Source of the DNA: Monomorium pharaonis
Taxonomy: Eukaryota; Arthropoda; Insecta; Hymenoptera; Formicidae
Assembly: GCF_013373865.1 (NCBI RefSeq)
Contig: NC_050470.1
Coordinates: forward strand, 17,645,244-17,709,243
Length of the DNA: 64,000 nt
Direction: 5' to 3'
The notes below the pieces were generated by a model. It did not search any database. It was not told the origin of the DNA and worked only from the letters and a program-made list of their open reading frames with translations. The position numbers and the translations under genes were made by a program. How positions within the stretch are numbered: position 1 is the stretch's first letter; each line of letters starts with the position of its first letter. Positions 1-10,861 of this stretch are shown here, piece after piece.

Positions 1-100
1 AATACCATAAAAGATGTCTTATAGTCATCTTTTAGTCTTTCCTAAAAGACAACAAAAAAAGACGTTTTTTCGTCGTCTTTTAGTATTTTGTGCTGTCTGG
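1..100. mobile_element. Right end of a small DNA element ending TGCTGTCTGG
   Basis: The stretch is built from short inverted AAAAGACG / CGTCTTTTAG words and stops at TGTGCTGTCTGG, after which hAT-like coding sequence begins. The same terminal word occurs in reverse complement at 1256 and again at about 30205-30216. I infer the end of a non-autonomous DNA element that inserted into the hAT relic. The other end lies outside the window. Confidence 0.45.
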
Positions 101-976
101 ATAAGGATCAAAATACTGATAATGAGGAAGAAATAGACGATAATAAAGATGACAACGCAATAATAAAATTACGAAGTATATTTTTGAAATTAAAAAGATG
201 CAACTGCAAATTCAATTGAAAAGTTGCTGCGACGTCACTAACACTACATATTCTTCACCAATTGTTGACGTTTCTACAAGATGGAATTTGACGTATAAAA
301 TGCTAAAAATAGGTTTGAAAATTCGGTCAGCACTCAACGCTCTTTGTTTAAATAATCCAAAGCTAAATGAATTTATTAAAAATGATAATGAATGGTATCT
401 AATAAAGAAAATGTGCCATTTTTTAAAAGATTTTAAAATGGTATCCACTTTACTTGGAGGTGACAAATATATTACTTTACCATTTGTGATAGTTGCTTTC
501 AACTTATTGTTAGATAAAGTTGAAAATGCCATATTAAAGTCAAATTTAAAAGAAGACCAAAATGAAGTGGACATAAATATATTATCAGCGTACCGAGCAG
601 CGAGAGACAAACTTCTCAAATATTATAAAAAAACTAATTGGATGTATTGCATTTCCTTAATTTTAGATCCAAGACATAAGTCCGAAACATTCGAAAAGAC
701 CAATTGGGGAAAAGAATTAGTTATCGAATCTCTCAATAAATTTAAACTTATTTTTTTAAAAAATTATTATGAGAAAAATATTTTAAATTCAGATAACCAA
801 AAAGAAATAGCTTCACGCGCAGATAATTTCAATGAGTCCATAAATATTAATAGTATATTTGACGATGTCACGTCCGTTGAAGAAAAATGGGAAAATGAAA
901 CCAACAATTATCTGAACACTAAACGCGCGCACAAAGATGAAGATATATTACAATGGTGGTCTAAACAAGAAAATAG
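101..976 (+). pseudogene. hAT transposase relic (DNA transposon)
   Basis: An open frame from 198 encodes the catalytic-core half of a hAT-superfamily transposase. The family block DVSTRWNLTYKML is near residue 23, LILDPRHK near residue 153, and DEDILQWW near residue 245, just before the expected C-terminal dimerisation region. Codons upstream of 198 (acidic, EEEID then KLRSIFLKLK) also look hAT-like but are in another frame. No BED zinc finger is visible because the 5' part is cut by the element ending at 100. After about 976 the frame runs on to 1103 into unrelated sequence, so the dimerisation domain is missing. Not functional. This is a different hAT lineage from the gene at 41801. Confidence 0.8.
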
Positions 977-1255
977 GGTAATTATTCAGTTTAGGGGAGA
1001 CAATTCATATGACCTTGACCTTGATATATGTTTTAAGGTCACCCTACTGAGTGACCTTCGAAAAATTTTAGGCGTCGCTCGTAATTCGTTAAAAAGTTAT
1101 TAACAAAAAAGTTTCATAAATACGACACATAACTATTCAGTATAGGAGTACATCACATGATTTTGCAACTTTCCACGCGTAGCGAGGCTCATCTCCCCCT
1201 GTTACAAAGCGAAACGACGTCTACGCCTGTACTTTATCAGAAGGGTTTGCGACTT
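977..1255. other. Unrecognised repeat-like sequence
   Basis: The hAT frame loses similarity here. The segment holds TGACCTTGACCTTGATAT and, shortly after, AAGGTCACCC and GTGACCTT, so there is a weak inverted pair around 1010-1065. No gene was recognised. Confidence 0.3.
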
Positions 1256-1480
1256 CCCAGACAGCACGCGGATATCCTAACGACATCCATAAGACGTCTT
1301 TAACGGATATTGAGGATATCCACAGGCCATCCGTTTTACATCTTTCGGACATTCTATTGACGTCCATGGGATATTGGTTTATGAAATTGGTGGACATGCT
1401 ATATCCCTAAAATATGTCCGATGGACATTCTATGGACGTGATAAAAACCGACATTCAAAATTAAATTTTACATTAAATAA
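1256..1480. mobile_element. Left end of a CCCAGACAGCAC-type element
   Basis: The segment begins CCCAGACAGCAC, the reverse complement of the end at 89-100. It continues with spaced GGATATCC, GACGTC and ATGGACAT words, each partly palindromic. The same vocabulary occurs at 29700-29796, where the family has its opposite end at about 30205-30217. No coding sequence. The right limit is approximate. Confidence 0.4.
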
Positions 1481-2145
1481 AAGGGTAAAAACAGAATAAA
1501 ATATATAAATATAAATATTTATTTAAAAAATTATTTTATTTTTTCGATAGATTATACATTAAACAATTTTAATTAAATAAGTATCATACGTATAATATTA
1601 ATTAAACAATCAGCTTAAAGTATTTCGTAATTATCACACACACATATATATAATGTGTATCTATTGTTTAACGACTACTGTGGATCGAATATTCTTTATA
1701 TTGCAGGCAATGACTGCAGCATGCGAGTGATCTCATCTAGGCAACAAATGATTGTGACTCGTCAACTATAACAAAAATTAAATTTTATGTTTATACACAC
1801 ACATACACACACACACATATATATATACATATAACATAGCTCCAATACAGCACATGTAGATGCTAAGAATGTTCGAAGGATATTGCAGCAGTACATTGCG
1901 TAAGTTCTGAGAACATTTGAGATACGTACTGAGACCATACTGAGTACATTCCTATTTCCACCTTCTTCTGCTTCGTAGAATATACTGAGAATATTTTGCA
2001 GTAAATACCAAGAATATCACTAGTATCAACGTAGAACCAATGATAAAATATGCACGGTATATTATGTTAACTGGGCATCGGGTGATGACGACGATGACAA
2101 TGACAATACCCGCGTGGAAATTTCGCCTTGCATATAGCTAGGTTG
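1481..2145. other. AT-rich non-coding DNA with CA/TA microsatellites
   Basis: No gene recognised. It contains CACACACATATATATA tracts near 1636 and 1795-1830, and a GATGACGACGATGACAATGAC run near 2091. It is the host or older sequence into which the LINE at 2159 inserted. Confidence 0.5.
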
Positions 2146-2246
2146 TGAATAGTTTTTCGGGACTTCCGTTTCCGGTAGAGTGAAAGAAGGTGTGAAATAG
2201 AGAGCGAGAGTAAAAGTGAAGTGTGAGCGAGTGTTTGGGAGAGGAT

Positions 2247-2280
<34 letters not shown>

Positions 2281-2401
2281 TGACTATTGAGAGTAGGAGA
2301 GAAGAAGGGTGTGAGTGGGTGTGAGTGAAGGGAGAGAAGGGCGACCTTAGGACAGGGTGGAGAAAAGGTGAGAAAAGTGGGTAGAGTAAGAGGTTAGAAA
2401 G

Positions 2402-3015
2402 GGAGCGTCCCAGATGCGCACAGTAATAAACGGACACAGCAGGCTGAGTGAAACGGACACAGTAACAAACGGACACAGACCAAACGGACACAGTAATAAA
2501 CGGACACAGTAACAAACGGACACAGACCAAATGCGCACAGAGCAAAACGGACACAGTGCAAAACGGACACGGTAACAAACGGACACAGACCAAATGCGCA
2601 CAGAGCGAAACGGACACAGTCCAAATGCGCACGGACCAAATGCACACGGATCAAATGCGCACACTGCATATGCGCACACTGCACGTGCGCACGGACCAAA
2701 TGCAATCCATGTACATTGCAAGTAAAGTAAAGTCCACATAGGTTAGCGACTTGGACGGGGGGGGGGTGCGGGAGGGGGGCCGAAGGCCCCCCTTGCACCC
2801 CCCCTGTGTGTGCGTGTGTGCGTGCAAAGCATTCACTGCATTACATGGGTTTGCGACTTCCGTGTATGCATTTGGTCCGTGCGCATGTGCAGTGTGCGCA
2901 TTTGGTCTGTATCCGTTTCGCTCTGTGCGCATTTGGCCTGTGTCCGTTTGTTACTGTGTCCGTTTCACTCAGCTTGCTGTGTCCGTTTATTACTGTGCGC
3001 ATCTGGCACTCACTC
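2402..3015. mobile_element. Foldback-like palindromic element, copy 1
   Basis: Perfect 9-bp TSD GTTAGAAAG at 2393-2401 and 3016-3024. The left end starts GGAGCGTCCCAGATGCGCAC; the right end, read inward, starts GAGTGAGTGCCAGATGCGCAC. Each arm is a run of 15-16-bp units, CGGACACAG or TGCGCACAG joined by ACCAAA, TAACAAA, TAATAAA or AGCGAAA. Between the arms lie a CCACATAGGTTAGCGACTT block, a G-rich hairpin (GGGGGGCCGAAGGCCCCCC) and a short GT microsatellite. No coding capacity: frames reading VSVSLCAHLV are just the repeat. A 9-bp TSD and tandem-repeat arms fit Foldback/Mutator-type non-autonomous elements. Confidence 0.85.
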
Positions 3016-3267
3016 GTTAGAAAGAGGGAGAGGGGAGGACGAGCAGGCGAAAGTATAGGCAAGGAACAAGAAAATAGAGAGAAGAAACAGACGGGGAAGC
3101 AGAGACGCGCGAGCGGGCACGAAAAGAATTGGATTAGAGAGGGGCGTCAGGCCGGTAAGACGGGAGCGTGGGTAAAGCGAGACGGAGTAGGCATAGAGGA
3201 AGTAACGAGATAGATAGCAGGGCGGGAGTAGGAGCGAGAGTACAGGCGTGGAGATAATAGTAGAGAG

Positions 3268-4089
3268 ATGGCGAATGTAACGGAGAGATTAGGAAGAGGG
3301 AGAAGCGACAGTATAGGAGAGAGCGTGGAGGAACACGCGAAGAGGAAGAGGGAAATGTTGGGTAGGGACTCATTGGAGGGGGAGAGGAGGTTGGCGGATA
3401 TCTTTAAAAAAAGCAAGAAGGTAACGAGATCACCAGAGGTGAGGGGGGAGAAGGAGAAGGAGGGAGAGGAGGATTGGAAGAGTATACTTAGAGAGATGAA
3501 AGTGGAGCTAGGAGACGGAATGAGGCAACTAAGTAGAGAAATGAAGGAAATGGCGATAAATCAAAAGGAGCTGGTAAGAGAGGAAATAGAGAGATTGAAA
3601 GAGGATTTAAAAAAAAGGGAGGATGACTGGCAGAAAGAAAGGAAAGAGATGAGAGAGGAGCTGAGAAGGTTGGAGCAGATGATAGAAGAAGTGAGAGGGG
3701 AGAGGGTGAAGGAGGGGAAGGGTAAGGAGAAGCAAGGTGAGGGAGGGGAAACAGGAGAGGTGGAGGAGAGAGTGGGAAGGATGGAAAGGTTATGGGAGGC
3801 GAGAGAGAGAGAGGAGAGAAAAAAGAATATAGTGGTGAAAGGTCTAAAAGAGAAAAGAGAGGGCAAGGTTGGAGAAATAAAAGAGATACTGAAGGGGATA
3901 GAGGTGGAAGTAAAAGTGGAGGAGGTGAGGAGTCTGGAGACGGGGAAGAAGGAGTGGGGAGGGATGGCAATGGTGAGGCTAGGAAATATAAAGGAGATAA
4001 GAAAAGTCATGGAGAATAAAAGAAAACTAAAGGGAGGAAGGATTTGGATAGAAGAAGATCTATCATGGAAGGAGAGAAGAACGAGGTAG
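3268..4089 (+). CDS. LINE ORF1 protein (coiled coil plus RRM-like)
   Basis: 273 residues, intact. About residues 70-165 are an E/K/R-rich heptad coiled coil (KEMAINQKELVREEIERL and on). After RKKNIVVKGLKE at about residue 190 comes a compact segment ending GGRIWIEEDLSWKERRTR, which resembles the RNA-recognition part of L1/Jockey-group ORF1 proteins. These proteins bind the element's RNA and form the ribonucleoprotein. Composition is extreme (E, K, R, G) because the sense strand is almost pure purine. The first ATG of the frame is taken as the start. No CCHC knuckles are seen in this ORF. Confidence 0.7.
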   Translation: MANVTERLGRGRSDSIGESVEEHAKRKREMLGRDSLEGERRLADIFKKSKKVTRSPEVRGEKEKEGEEDWKSILREMKVELGDGMRQLSREMKEMAINQKELVREEIERLKEDLKKREDDWQKERKEMREELRRLEQMIEEVRGERVKEGKGKEKQGEGGETGEVEERVGRMERLWEAREREERKKNIVVKGLKEKREGKVGEIKEILKGIEVEVKVEEVRSLETGKKEWGGMAMVRLGNIKEIRKVMENKRKLKGGRIWIEEDLSWKERRTR

Positions 4090-4473
4090 ATTAAGACAGA
4101 TGGCCTTAAAGGAAGAGGCAAAAGGAGTCAGGGTGTGGATAGGTAAGGGAAAGCTGAAGATGGAGGGGGTATGGTGGCTATGGGATGAGGAAAAAGAGGA
4201 GCTGAGAGACGGCAGGGGAAGGAGGTGGGAGAAGGGAAAAGGGGAAGGAAGGTCGAGTTGAAAAAGGAGAGGAGATGGAGATGGAGAGAGGAGAGCAGGA
4301 GGAATAAAAAGGGGAGACGAGAGAGGTATAAGAGAGGAGATAAAGAATTGCGGAAAGAGGAAAAAAGGGGCGAGGCTAGAAGAAAGGAAGGGCGGAGGAG
4401 GAAGTGGGCGAAGGGTGAGAGAAGTAACAGTTAAAGGGGGAGGAGGGGAGGGGGATGAAAGGGGAGTGAGTCC

Positions 4474-5590
4474 ATAACATTTTGGAATGTGGCAAGGTTG
4501 CAAGGAAAAGCTGAGGATTTTTGGAAAGAACTAGAGAATTGGGATATTATGATTTTGATAGAGACATGAGTAGAGGGGAAAGGATGGAAAAGACTGTTGA
4601 AGAGGCTCCCAAAGGGTTATGTGCGGGAAAATCAATGGGCGAGGAGAAGGAACAGGAAAGGGAGAGCAATGGGCGGGATGATCATGGGGATCAGGAGGGA
4701 TTTGATCGATGAGGACGAGGAAGAAATTAAAGATAGGGAAGGAATAATAGTAGAGAGATTAAGGTGAGGTAAGGAAAAAAGGAGAGTAGTAGGTGTATAC
4801 GTAAACGGAGATTTGGAGAATAAATTGGAAGAGTTGAAAAAATGGATGGAAGAGAAGGAGTATAATAAGGTAAAGACAATAGTGGGACGGGACTTTAATG
4901 TGAGAACAAGGAGGATGGGAGGGAATGTCGCGGGCTGGGACGGAGAAGAGGAGGAGGAACAGAGAGAGTCAAAGGACAGGAAGATGAATACAGGGGGGAG
5001 AAAATTGGTAGATTTTATAGAGGAGAGGGGGTGGGTAATACTAAACGGAGGGGTGAGTGGGGATGAAAACGGAGAGTGGACATATACAGGAGGGAGAGGG
5101 GAGTCAGTGATAGATTATGTGCTAGTGAGGGAGGAGGAGAGGAGCGAGGTGAGAAGAATGGAGATAGGAGATAAGATTGATTCGGATCATCACCCTTTAA
5201 CAATATGGCTGGAGGAGGGGGAAGGAAGAAAGGTGGGACCAAGAAGGAAAAAGAATAGGAAGATGAGGATGGACAGAGGGACTTGGGACGAAGAAGGAAT
5301 AGAGTGGTTCAGGAGATGGGTAAGTGAGGTGGAAGTAGGAGAAGGGGAAGTGGACGGTGAAGTAAAGGAAATGGAGGATAGAATGAGAAAGGCGTTAGAG
5401 GAGATGGAAGGGAGGCAGAAGAGAGAAAGGAAAGGGAAGGGGCTGGTGGGATGAAGAATGCAGGGAAAAAAGAGGGACGTGAGGAGAGAGCTGAGAGCAT
5501 GGAGGAAGGGAAGGAGTGAAGATGAAGAATATAGAAAAAGAAAGAAAGAATATAAGAAGTTATGTGAAAAGAAAAAGGAGAAGGAGAATG
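4474..5590 (+). pseudogene. LINE ORF2, AP-endonuclease part
   Basis: Begins with ITFWNVARLQGK, the usual start of an APE endonuclease domain (ITFWNVA followed by WDIMILIET). A TGA at the ET-VEGKGW junction near 4567 and later shifts break it. Frame 4813-5454 carries the core: GRDFNVR (metal site, usually GDFN), VIDYVLV and the catalytic SDHHPL near residue 122. The domain nicks target DNA to prime reverse transcription. It continues into a spacer ahead of the RT domain. At least three lesions are visible. Confidence 0.75.
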
Positions 5591-5594
5591 AGAG

Positions 5595-7548
5595 GTGGTG
5601 GAGGAGGCGAAACTGGAGGAGCAAGTTTGGGAGGTGATAAACAGAGAGAGGAAGAGATGGAGGGGGATAAACGAAGGTATCGAGTTAGAGGAATGGGAGG
5701 AGTATTTTAGAAATCTACTAGGAGGGGTGGAAAGGAGAGTGATCATGGAGGATAGGAGAGGGAGAGAGGCAGAAGATAGAGAGGGAAGTATAACGAAGGA
5801 GGAGATAATAAGAGCGTTAGGTAAGCTAAAAAATAGGAAGGCTATAGGAATAGATGGGATACCAAACGAGGTATGGGAGTATGGGGGAGAGAGGGTGACA
5901 AAATGTGTGTGGAGAATGTGTGAGAGGATATGGAAGGGAGAGGGGTGGCCAGATGGATGGAAGGAGGGGGTCATAATTCCGATAGTAAAGAAGGGAAATG
6001 GAAAGAGGGTAGAAGAGTATAGAGGGGTGACGTTAATGCCTTCGTTATATAAAATATACGTGTCGATTCTAACGGAAAGATTAAAGGAGGAAATAGAAGA
6101 AAGAAGATTACTGTCTGAGACCCAGTTCGGTTTCAGAAAAGGGAGAGGGACGATGGATGCGGTGTACATATTAAACTACCTGATAAACAGGCAAGTGACC
6201 AGGAAAAGGGGGACGCTTGTGGCATTGTTTGTTGACCTGAAGGCAGCTTTCGACTTGGTGGGACAGTTTTGAGGGTCTTGAAGGAGAGAAGGGTAAGAGA
6301 AAGTTTGGTGGGTAGGATCGGGGAGGTACTAGCGGAAACGAAGAGCAGAGAATTGGAAAGGAAGTAAGGGAAGGCTTCTGGACGGCAAGAGGAGTGAGGC
6401 AGGGATGTCCCCTGAGCCCGATGCTTTTTAATATGGTGCTAGCAGATCTAGAGGAGGAGATGGGAAAGGTAAGATGGAAAGGGGTGACCCTGGGAGAAGG
6501 AAAAATATTCACGATGTCGTATGCAGATGATATGGTGCTGATCGCGGAGGAGGAAGACGAGATGAGGAGCATGATAGAGAGACAAGAAGGATATATAGAG
6601 AGGAAAGGTCTGGAGGTAAACGTGGAGAAGACGAAGATTATGAGATTTAGGAAGGGGGGAGGAAGGAAAAGGAAGATGAGATGGAGATGGAGGGGGAAGG
6701 AAATAGAAGAGGTTAGGGAGTACAGGTATTTGAGCTACATGTTACAGGCGAATGGAGAGCAGGGAACACATATAAAGGAAAGGGTGAGAAAAGCGGTGAT
6801 GGGACAGGTTTGGGGAATTGGAAAGAGAAGGTACGGGAAGGACTGGGGTAGAAGAATGTGGCTGTTTGACAAGCTGGACAGTAATGGAGTATGGAGTGAA
6901 AATATGGGGATGGAAGGAGAGGGAGAAAGTTGAAAGGACGCATGAAAGGTTTCTGAGATGGATGCTAGGAGTGGAGAGTAGGACACCGGGGTATCTAATA
7001 AGAGAGGAATTAAAAAGAGAAAAAATGAGGTTGAGAGCAGGAAGAAGAGCATGGGGTTTCGAAAAAAGAGTGATAGAGGGAGGAGGAGGGGTATGGGTGA
7101 GAGAATGTCTGAGAGAGATAAGAAAAAGAGCGGAGAGAGGAAGTGGGCTTTCAGGGTGGGAGGTGGAAAGAAGGGATTTTTTGGAATTAAGAGGAGGAAA
7201 TAACAGGAAGGTGGAGGAAGAGGGGGAGGAGGGTTATGGGAGGAGATCGAAGAGAGGGAGAGGAGGTTAAAGAGGGAGGAGAGAGGGGAGAAGATAAGAA
7301 AGACCAGGTACAATAGATGTTACAGTTTATTCAAGAAGGAAGGAATCCCGGATTACCTGAAGAAGAGATGGAGAGAGAGCAGATGGAGGAGGATAGCAAG
7401 GTTTAGATTAGGAAATGAAATGCTAGAGGGAAAATATTGGGAGGAGGAGGAAAGGAGAGTTTGTAGGTTGTGCGGAAGTGAGAGGGAATTATGGGAGCAC
7501 GTATGGGAGAGATGTAGGGAGTGGACAGAGGGAGGAGAGGGAATATAG
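5595..7548 (+). pseudogene. LINE ORF2, reverse transcriptase and CCHC tail
   Basis: RT blocks in order: NRKAIGIDGIPNEVW (near 5840), WPDGWKEGVIIPIVKKG and YRGVTLMPSLYKI (5950-6050), TQFGFRKGRGTMDA (6125), ALFVDLKAAFD (6225), then after a frame break RQGCPLSPMLFN (6397) and the catalytic YADDMVLIAEE (6520). A third frame holds the C-terminal region (RFLRWMLGVESRTPGYL near 6955). The end carries CRLCGSERELWEHVWERC near 7465-7515, a CCHC zinc knuckle, before a stop at 7546. Catalytic residues are present, but at least three frame changes make it a pseudogene. Confidence 0.85.
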
Positions 7549-7812
7549 AAGGAGGTGTGTGGGAGGATTTTGGGAAGAGGGGGTGAGGGGGAGAAATGGA
7601 TGAGGGGGTTGGAGGAGGAGAGGGGGGAAAGGATGGGAGGTGAATAGATGTGGAGGAGAGTAAATGCGTGTGAGTGGAGAGGGTGAGATGAATGAGGAAT
7701 AAAGGAAACGGAAGTCCCTTAGGCGCGAGGTCGGGTAGGGATAGGGAGGGGAAGAGAGGGAGAGAGGGAAGGAGAGAATTAGGCAGGTAGGGAGTAGGCA
7801 GGATTGAGCTGC

Positions 7813-8000
7813 GTGCAATAGGCAGGTAGAGAAATAGGAAGGCGGCTGGCGGTGCGTGCGATGAGCGGCGATGCGATGCGATGTGATATAGATATAAGAA
7901 AATACGTGCAATAGGCAGGTAGGGAAATAGAAAGGCGGATGGCGGTGCGTGCGTTGAGCGGCGATACAAGGCGAAGAAATGTGATGTAGATAAGGAAACG
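7813..8000 (+). repeat. 93-bp tandem duplication in LINE 3' UTR
   Basis: GTGCAATAGGCAGGTAG starts at 7813 and again at 7906. The two copies share GGCGGTGCGTGCG and GAGCGGCGAT. Non-coding. Confidence 0.7.
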
Positions 8001-8141
8001 TAAAGAATTGTAGTAAAAGTGTAGAAAATGTACAAAATGATGTAAAGGTTTGGGAACGTTCCTATTACAAAAACGCCATTCAATCCCCAAGGGGAAGAAT
8101 AAAGAATTATCTATCTATCTATCTATCTGAATAGTTTTTCT

Positions 8142-9598
8142 AGATTCTGTCTAGCATCTATCTAGGAAAAATGGCTAGTACCAAGTTGTATATGTAACTT
8201 AGCCCCTAAACATATAATCTATCCAGGAAGTAGCTATAGTGTTTCTCGCTTCTTCCTGGCCACTGCATAAGACCAAGGATCAAGGGTTAAAATTTTATTT
8301 TTATATTTTCTCAATTTTCTGAAGCTCTATTCAAGGCCCAAGGGACTCTCTTCGAGTGACAAAAATGATACTACACTTTGCTGTTAGGTAAACCTATTGA
8401 GCTCACTATACACATCGAGAGATAATTTGTTGCTGTGGGTGATTTTCTTTTATAAGCCTTTTGGTGTAAATTTTCTCATGAGAAGGAGAAGCGCCGTGCT
8501 CTCGCCTAGCAGCGATCTCGCGAACTACTCGCGGCTGCTGCCGAATAATGATATATACAGGAAGTCCCAGAGCATACTGGTCACTGTTCATAAAAAGGTA
8601 GATGGGATCGAGATGAACACAAAAGTTCAATATTGTTGTGGGTTTGGTCTGCTAATAATCAAGATATAATTTTTTTAAATTATGCGAATGAGAGCGCGCC
8701 TTGCGCGCCGAAGGAAGGGCTCAAGCCGCTCGAGCCATAGCACGGCCTACTGTTTCAAGCATTGGCTGCCGGCGGCGGCGAGGGAAAGAAGGAGAAGCGT
8801 GGCGTTGTCGCCGTTCCCACGTCTCGCCGCACCGCGCCTAAGTTCGCGTCGATGGCTGCTACGCACACTCGCGATTACATGACAAGATTATGAATTATTA
8901 ATAAAAATAGGACAAATTTAAATCGTAATAAACTTCTGTAAATAAGAAAGTCGAAAGAGAGAAAGCGATGGACACGCATGAAACCTGCAAATAATATAAT
9001 ATTTGCAGCATCAGATTCTCTTATCGTTTTTTATGGAATATTAAATTAACGAAGATTTATCACGATTGATTCTTTATACATTCTCCTTTCGTAACCATCT
9101 TATTAGAAAATTACAAAATGCACGAAATACTATCCCTAATATACACTCTTCGTAAAATAACACAATAGAAAAATATTCACGTTTGATCTAAGGACTTCAG
9201 GATAAATTATTCGATGCGTCTTCTACGGTAATTATAAGTAATTAGAGATCAATGTTATGTCAAGTATCGTTAGTATGGTTAACTACAAAGGATTTTCTCT
9301 TGTATATGATATAGAACTTCAAGTTTCTTCTATCGTTAATACATTATAAGTCACTGAAAATCTGTTGTAATTAATAATGCAATTAAAGGTAGAAGAAACT
9401 GTGAGTTTTCTATGGTTATAAAAGAAAATTCTTCGTTGTGTTAACAATACATGATATTAAACATTAATTTTTAAGCATAATTATCGTAGCATCGCGTCTA
9501 AGCTATCGTGAAATCGTTACATCAAGAGGGAATATTTTTCGGTGTTATTCCAAAGAGTGTAACATACTATGGATAAGTATTTCGCGCATTTTAGTATG
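8142..9598. other. Intergenic DNA, no recognised gene
   Basis: AT-rich except for a GC-rich island at about 8480-8880. Short frames at 8397-8669 (90 aa) and 8682-8882 (66 aa) on the plus strand match no family I know and have no clear gene context. No element ends were recognised. Confidence 0.4.
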
Positions 9599-9614
9599 AC
9601 ATCTCTCTCTCTCT

Positions 9615-9664
<50 letters not shown>
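9599..9664. repeat. (CT)n microsatellite
   Basis: About 60 bp of CT repeats, interrupted once by CCACT. It directly abuts the truncated 5' end of the LINE fragment that follows; a second pure TC tract lies just past that fragment's tail. Confidence 0.9.
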
Positions 9665-9667
<3 letters not shown>

Positions 9668-10564
9668 TTGGGCCCATTGTTGTTTATAATATATATGAAT
9701 GATATTGTTAACGTTTGCTCGGAGGTGTGTAATATAAAAATGTTTGCGGACGATACCTTGATATATGTAACAGGTGAGAGTAGTGCGGAGGTAGAGAGGA
9801 AATTGAATATTGCATTTAACGTAGTGGAGGAATGGATGAATATTAATAAACTGAAGATGAATGCGGAGAAAACAAAATATATGTTAGTTAGAGGTATAAG
9901 GAAAGAATTGAGAGGCAATACTATTGTGAGATGTTTGGATGGAAATGAGATTGAGCGCGTAGAAATAATAAAGTACTTGGGCATAATTATTGATGATAGA
10001 CTTAGATTCAGCGGTCACTGTGATTACATGCTAAAGAAAATAGGGAAGAAAATAAGTTTTTTAAATAGAATAGGTAACTTTATCTCGGCTTACACTAGAT
10101 GTACGATATACAAGACAATCATAGCGCCTCACTTTGAGTATTGTGCGACGCTACTAATAGATATAGGAGATACACAGTTAAGTAGGCGCCAAAAAGCGCA
10201 AAATAGAGCTATGAGAGTCATATTGCAATGTGACAGACGTACCAAAGTTAAATGTATGTACCAAGCGTTGCAATTTATGACCATAAGACAAAGGCTGTAT
10301 TACAATATGTGCATGTTTATTTTTAAGATCTTAAATAATATGATGCAATTTAGTAATAGACTTAGAATAGTAGAGGGAGAACGCGAAACTAGGCATACAG
10401 GGGATATTGTTATTGAATTTCGAAAAACAAGAAGCGCGCAAAAAAGTTTATTTTATGAGGGTGTATTAATGTACAACGCATTACCACCCGAAGTTAAACA
10501 TTGTAATCGTTTAGAAATGTTTAAACGTATGCTAAAAGAGTTTGTTTTTAACGATGTAGCATAA
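9665..10564 (+). pseudogene. 5'-truncated Jockey/CR1-like LINE reverse transcriptase
   Basis: The frame from 9665 to the stop at 10564 is open and encodes the 3' third of a LINE ORF2. It starts within the RT fingers/palm at LLGPLLFIIYMNDI, has the catalytic FADDTLIY, then EWMNINKLKMNAEKTKYM (thumb), KTIIAPHFEYCA and the usual C-terminal YQALQFMTIRQRLYYNM. There is no endonuclease or N-terminal RT because the copy is 5'-truncated. Reading upstream enters the CT repeat (LSLSLS), so no native start exists. The intact frame suggests a fairly recent insertion. The family differs from the LINE at 2159. Confidence 0.85.
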
Positions 10565-10631
10565 AATTGTATATATATGTATTGAAAATAGCTGAGAAAG
10601 CTAATAAAAGATCAATCAGTCAATCAATCAA

Positions 10632-10669
<38 letters not shown>

Positions 10670-10690
10670 CCCCCCTCTTTCCCTCTCAAG
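10565..10690 (+). other. LINE 3' tail (TCAA repeats) followed by (TC)n
   Basis: After the stop there is a 60-bp UTR with AATAAAAG, then TCAATCAGTCAATCAATCAATC, a short tandem 3' tail typical of CR1/Jockey-type LINEs. A long TC tract and poly-C follow. Confidence 0.7.
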
Positions 10691-10861
10691 CACTACGTAG
10701 TACACAAATACAATAAATATTACCACGTTTAACAACATCTTTAGTTTGTACTATTCTACTTTCATTATGTGTAATTTGAATAAAATTTTAACAATTATCA
10801 TTTCTTTATATTTTTAGTGTTACACATGATCGAAAAAAAAATTATCAAAAATTATCACTAA

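Larger units (their letters stand above)
2159..8128 (+). mobile_element. Near full-length non-LTR retrotransposon (LINE), purine-rich
   Basis: Limits are set by a 13-bp direct repeat TGAATAGTTTTTC at 2146-2158 and 8129-8141, the expected target-site duplication of target-primed integration. The 3' end is a (TCTA)n tail after AATAAAGAATTA. Order: purine-rich 5' region (interrupted by a foldback element at 2402-3015), ORF1 with coiled coil, ORF2 with AP-endonuclease, reverse transcriptase and a C-terminal CCHC knuckle, then a 3' UTR with a 93-bp tandem duplication. An APE-type endonuclease plus CCHC fits the Jockey/I/R1 group; the exact clade is not decided. ORF2 carries several frame breaks, so the copy is probably dead. 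Confidence 0.9.

Noticed and set aside
2138..3213. Overlapping ORFs reading VSVSLCAHLVCVRLLLCPF on either strand (also near 12801-13645, 29622-30450, 61288-62351)
   Set aside because: They are translations of the foldback 15-16-bp units and CA/GT tracts in every frame, not proteins.
3488..7313. Long minus-strand ORFs rich in S, P, L, F inside the LINE
   Set aside because: Mirror of the purine-rich sense strand; no domain, and the sense strand carries clear LINE motifs.
8397..8882. Two small plus-strand ORFs in a GC-rich island as a host gene
   Set aside because: No recognisable domain, no splice pattern or conserved context; kept only as unannotated sequence.
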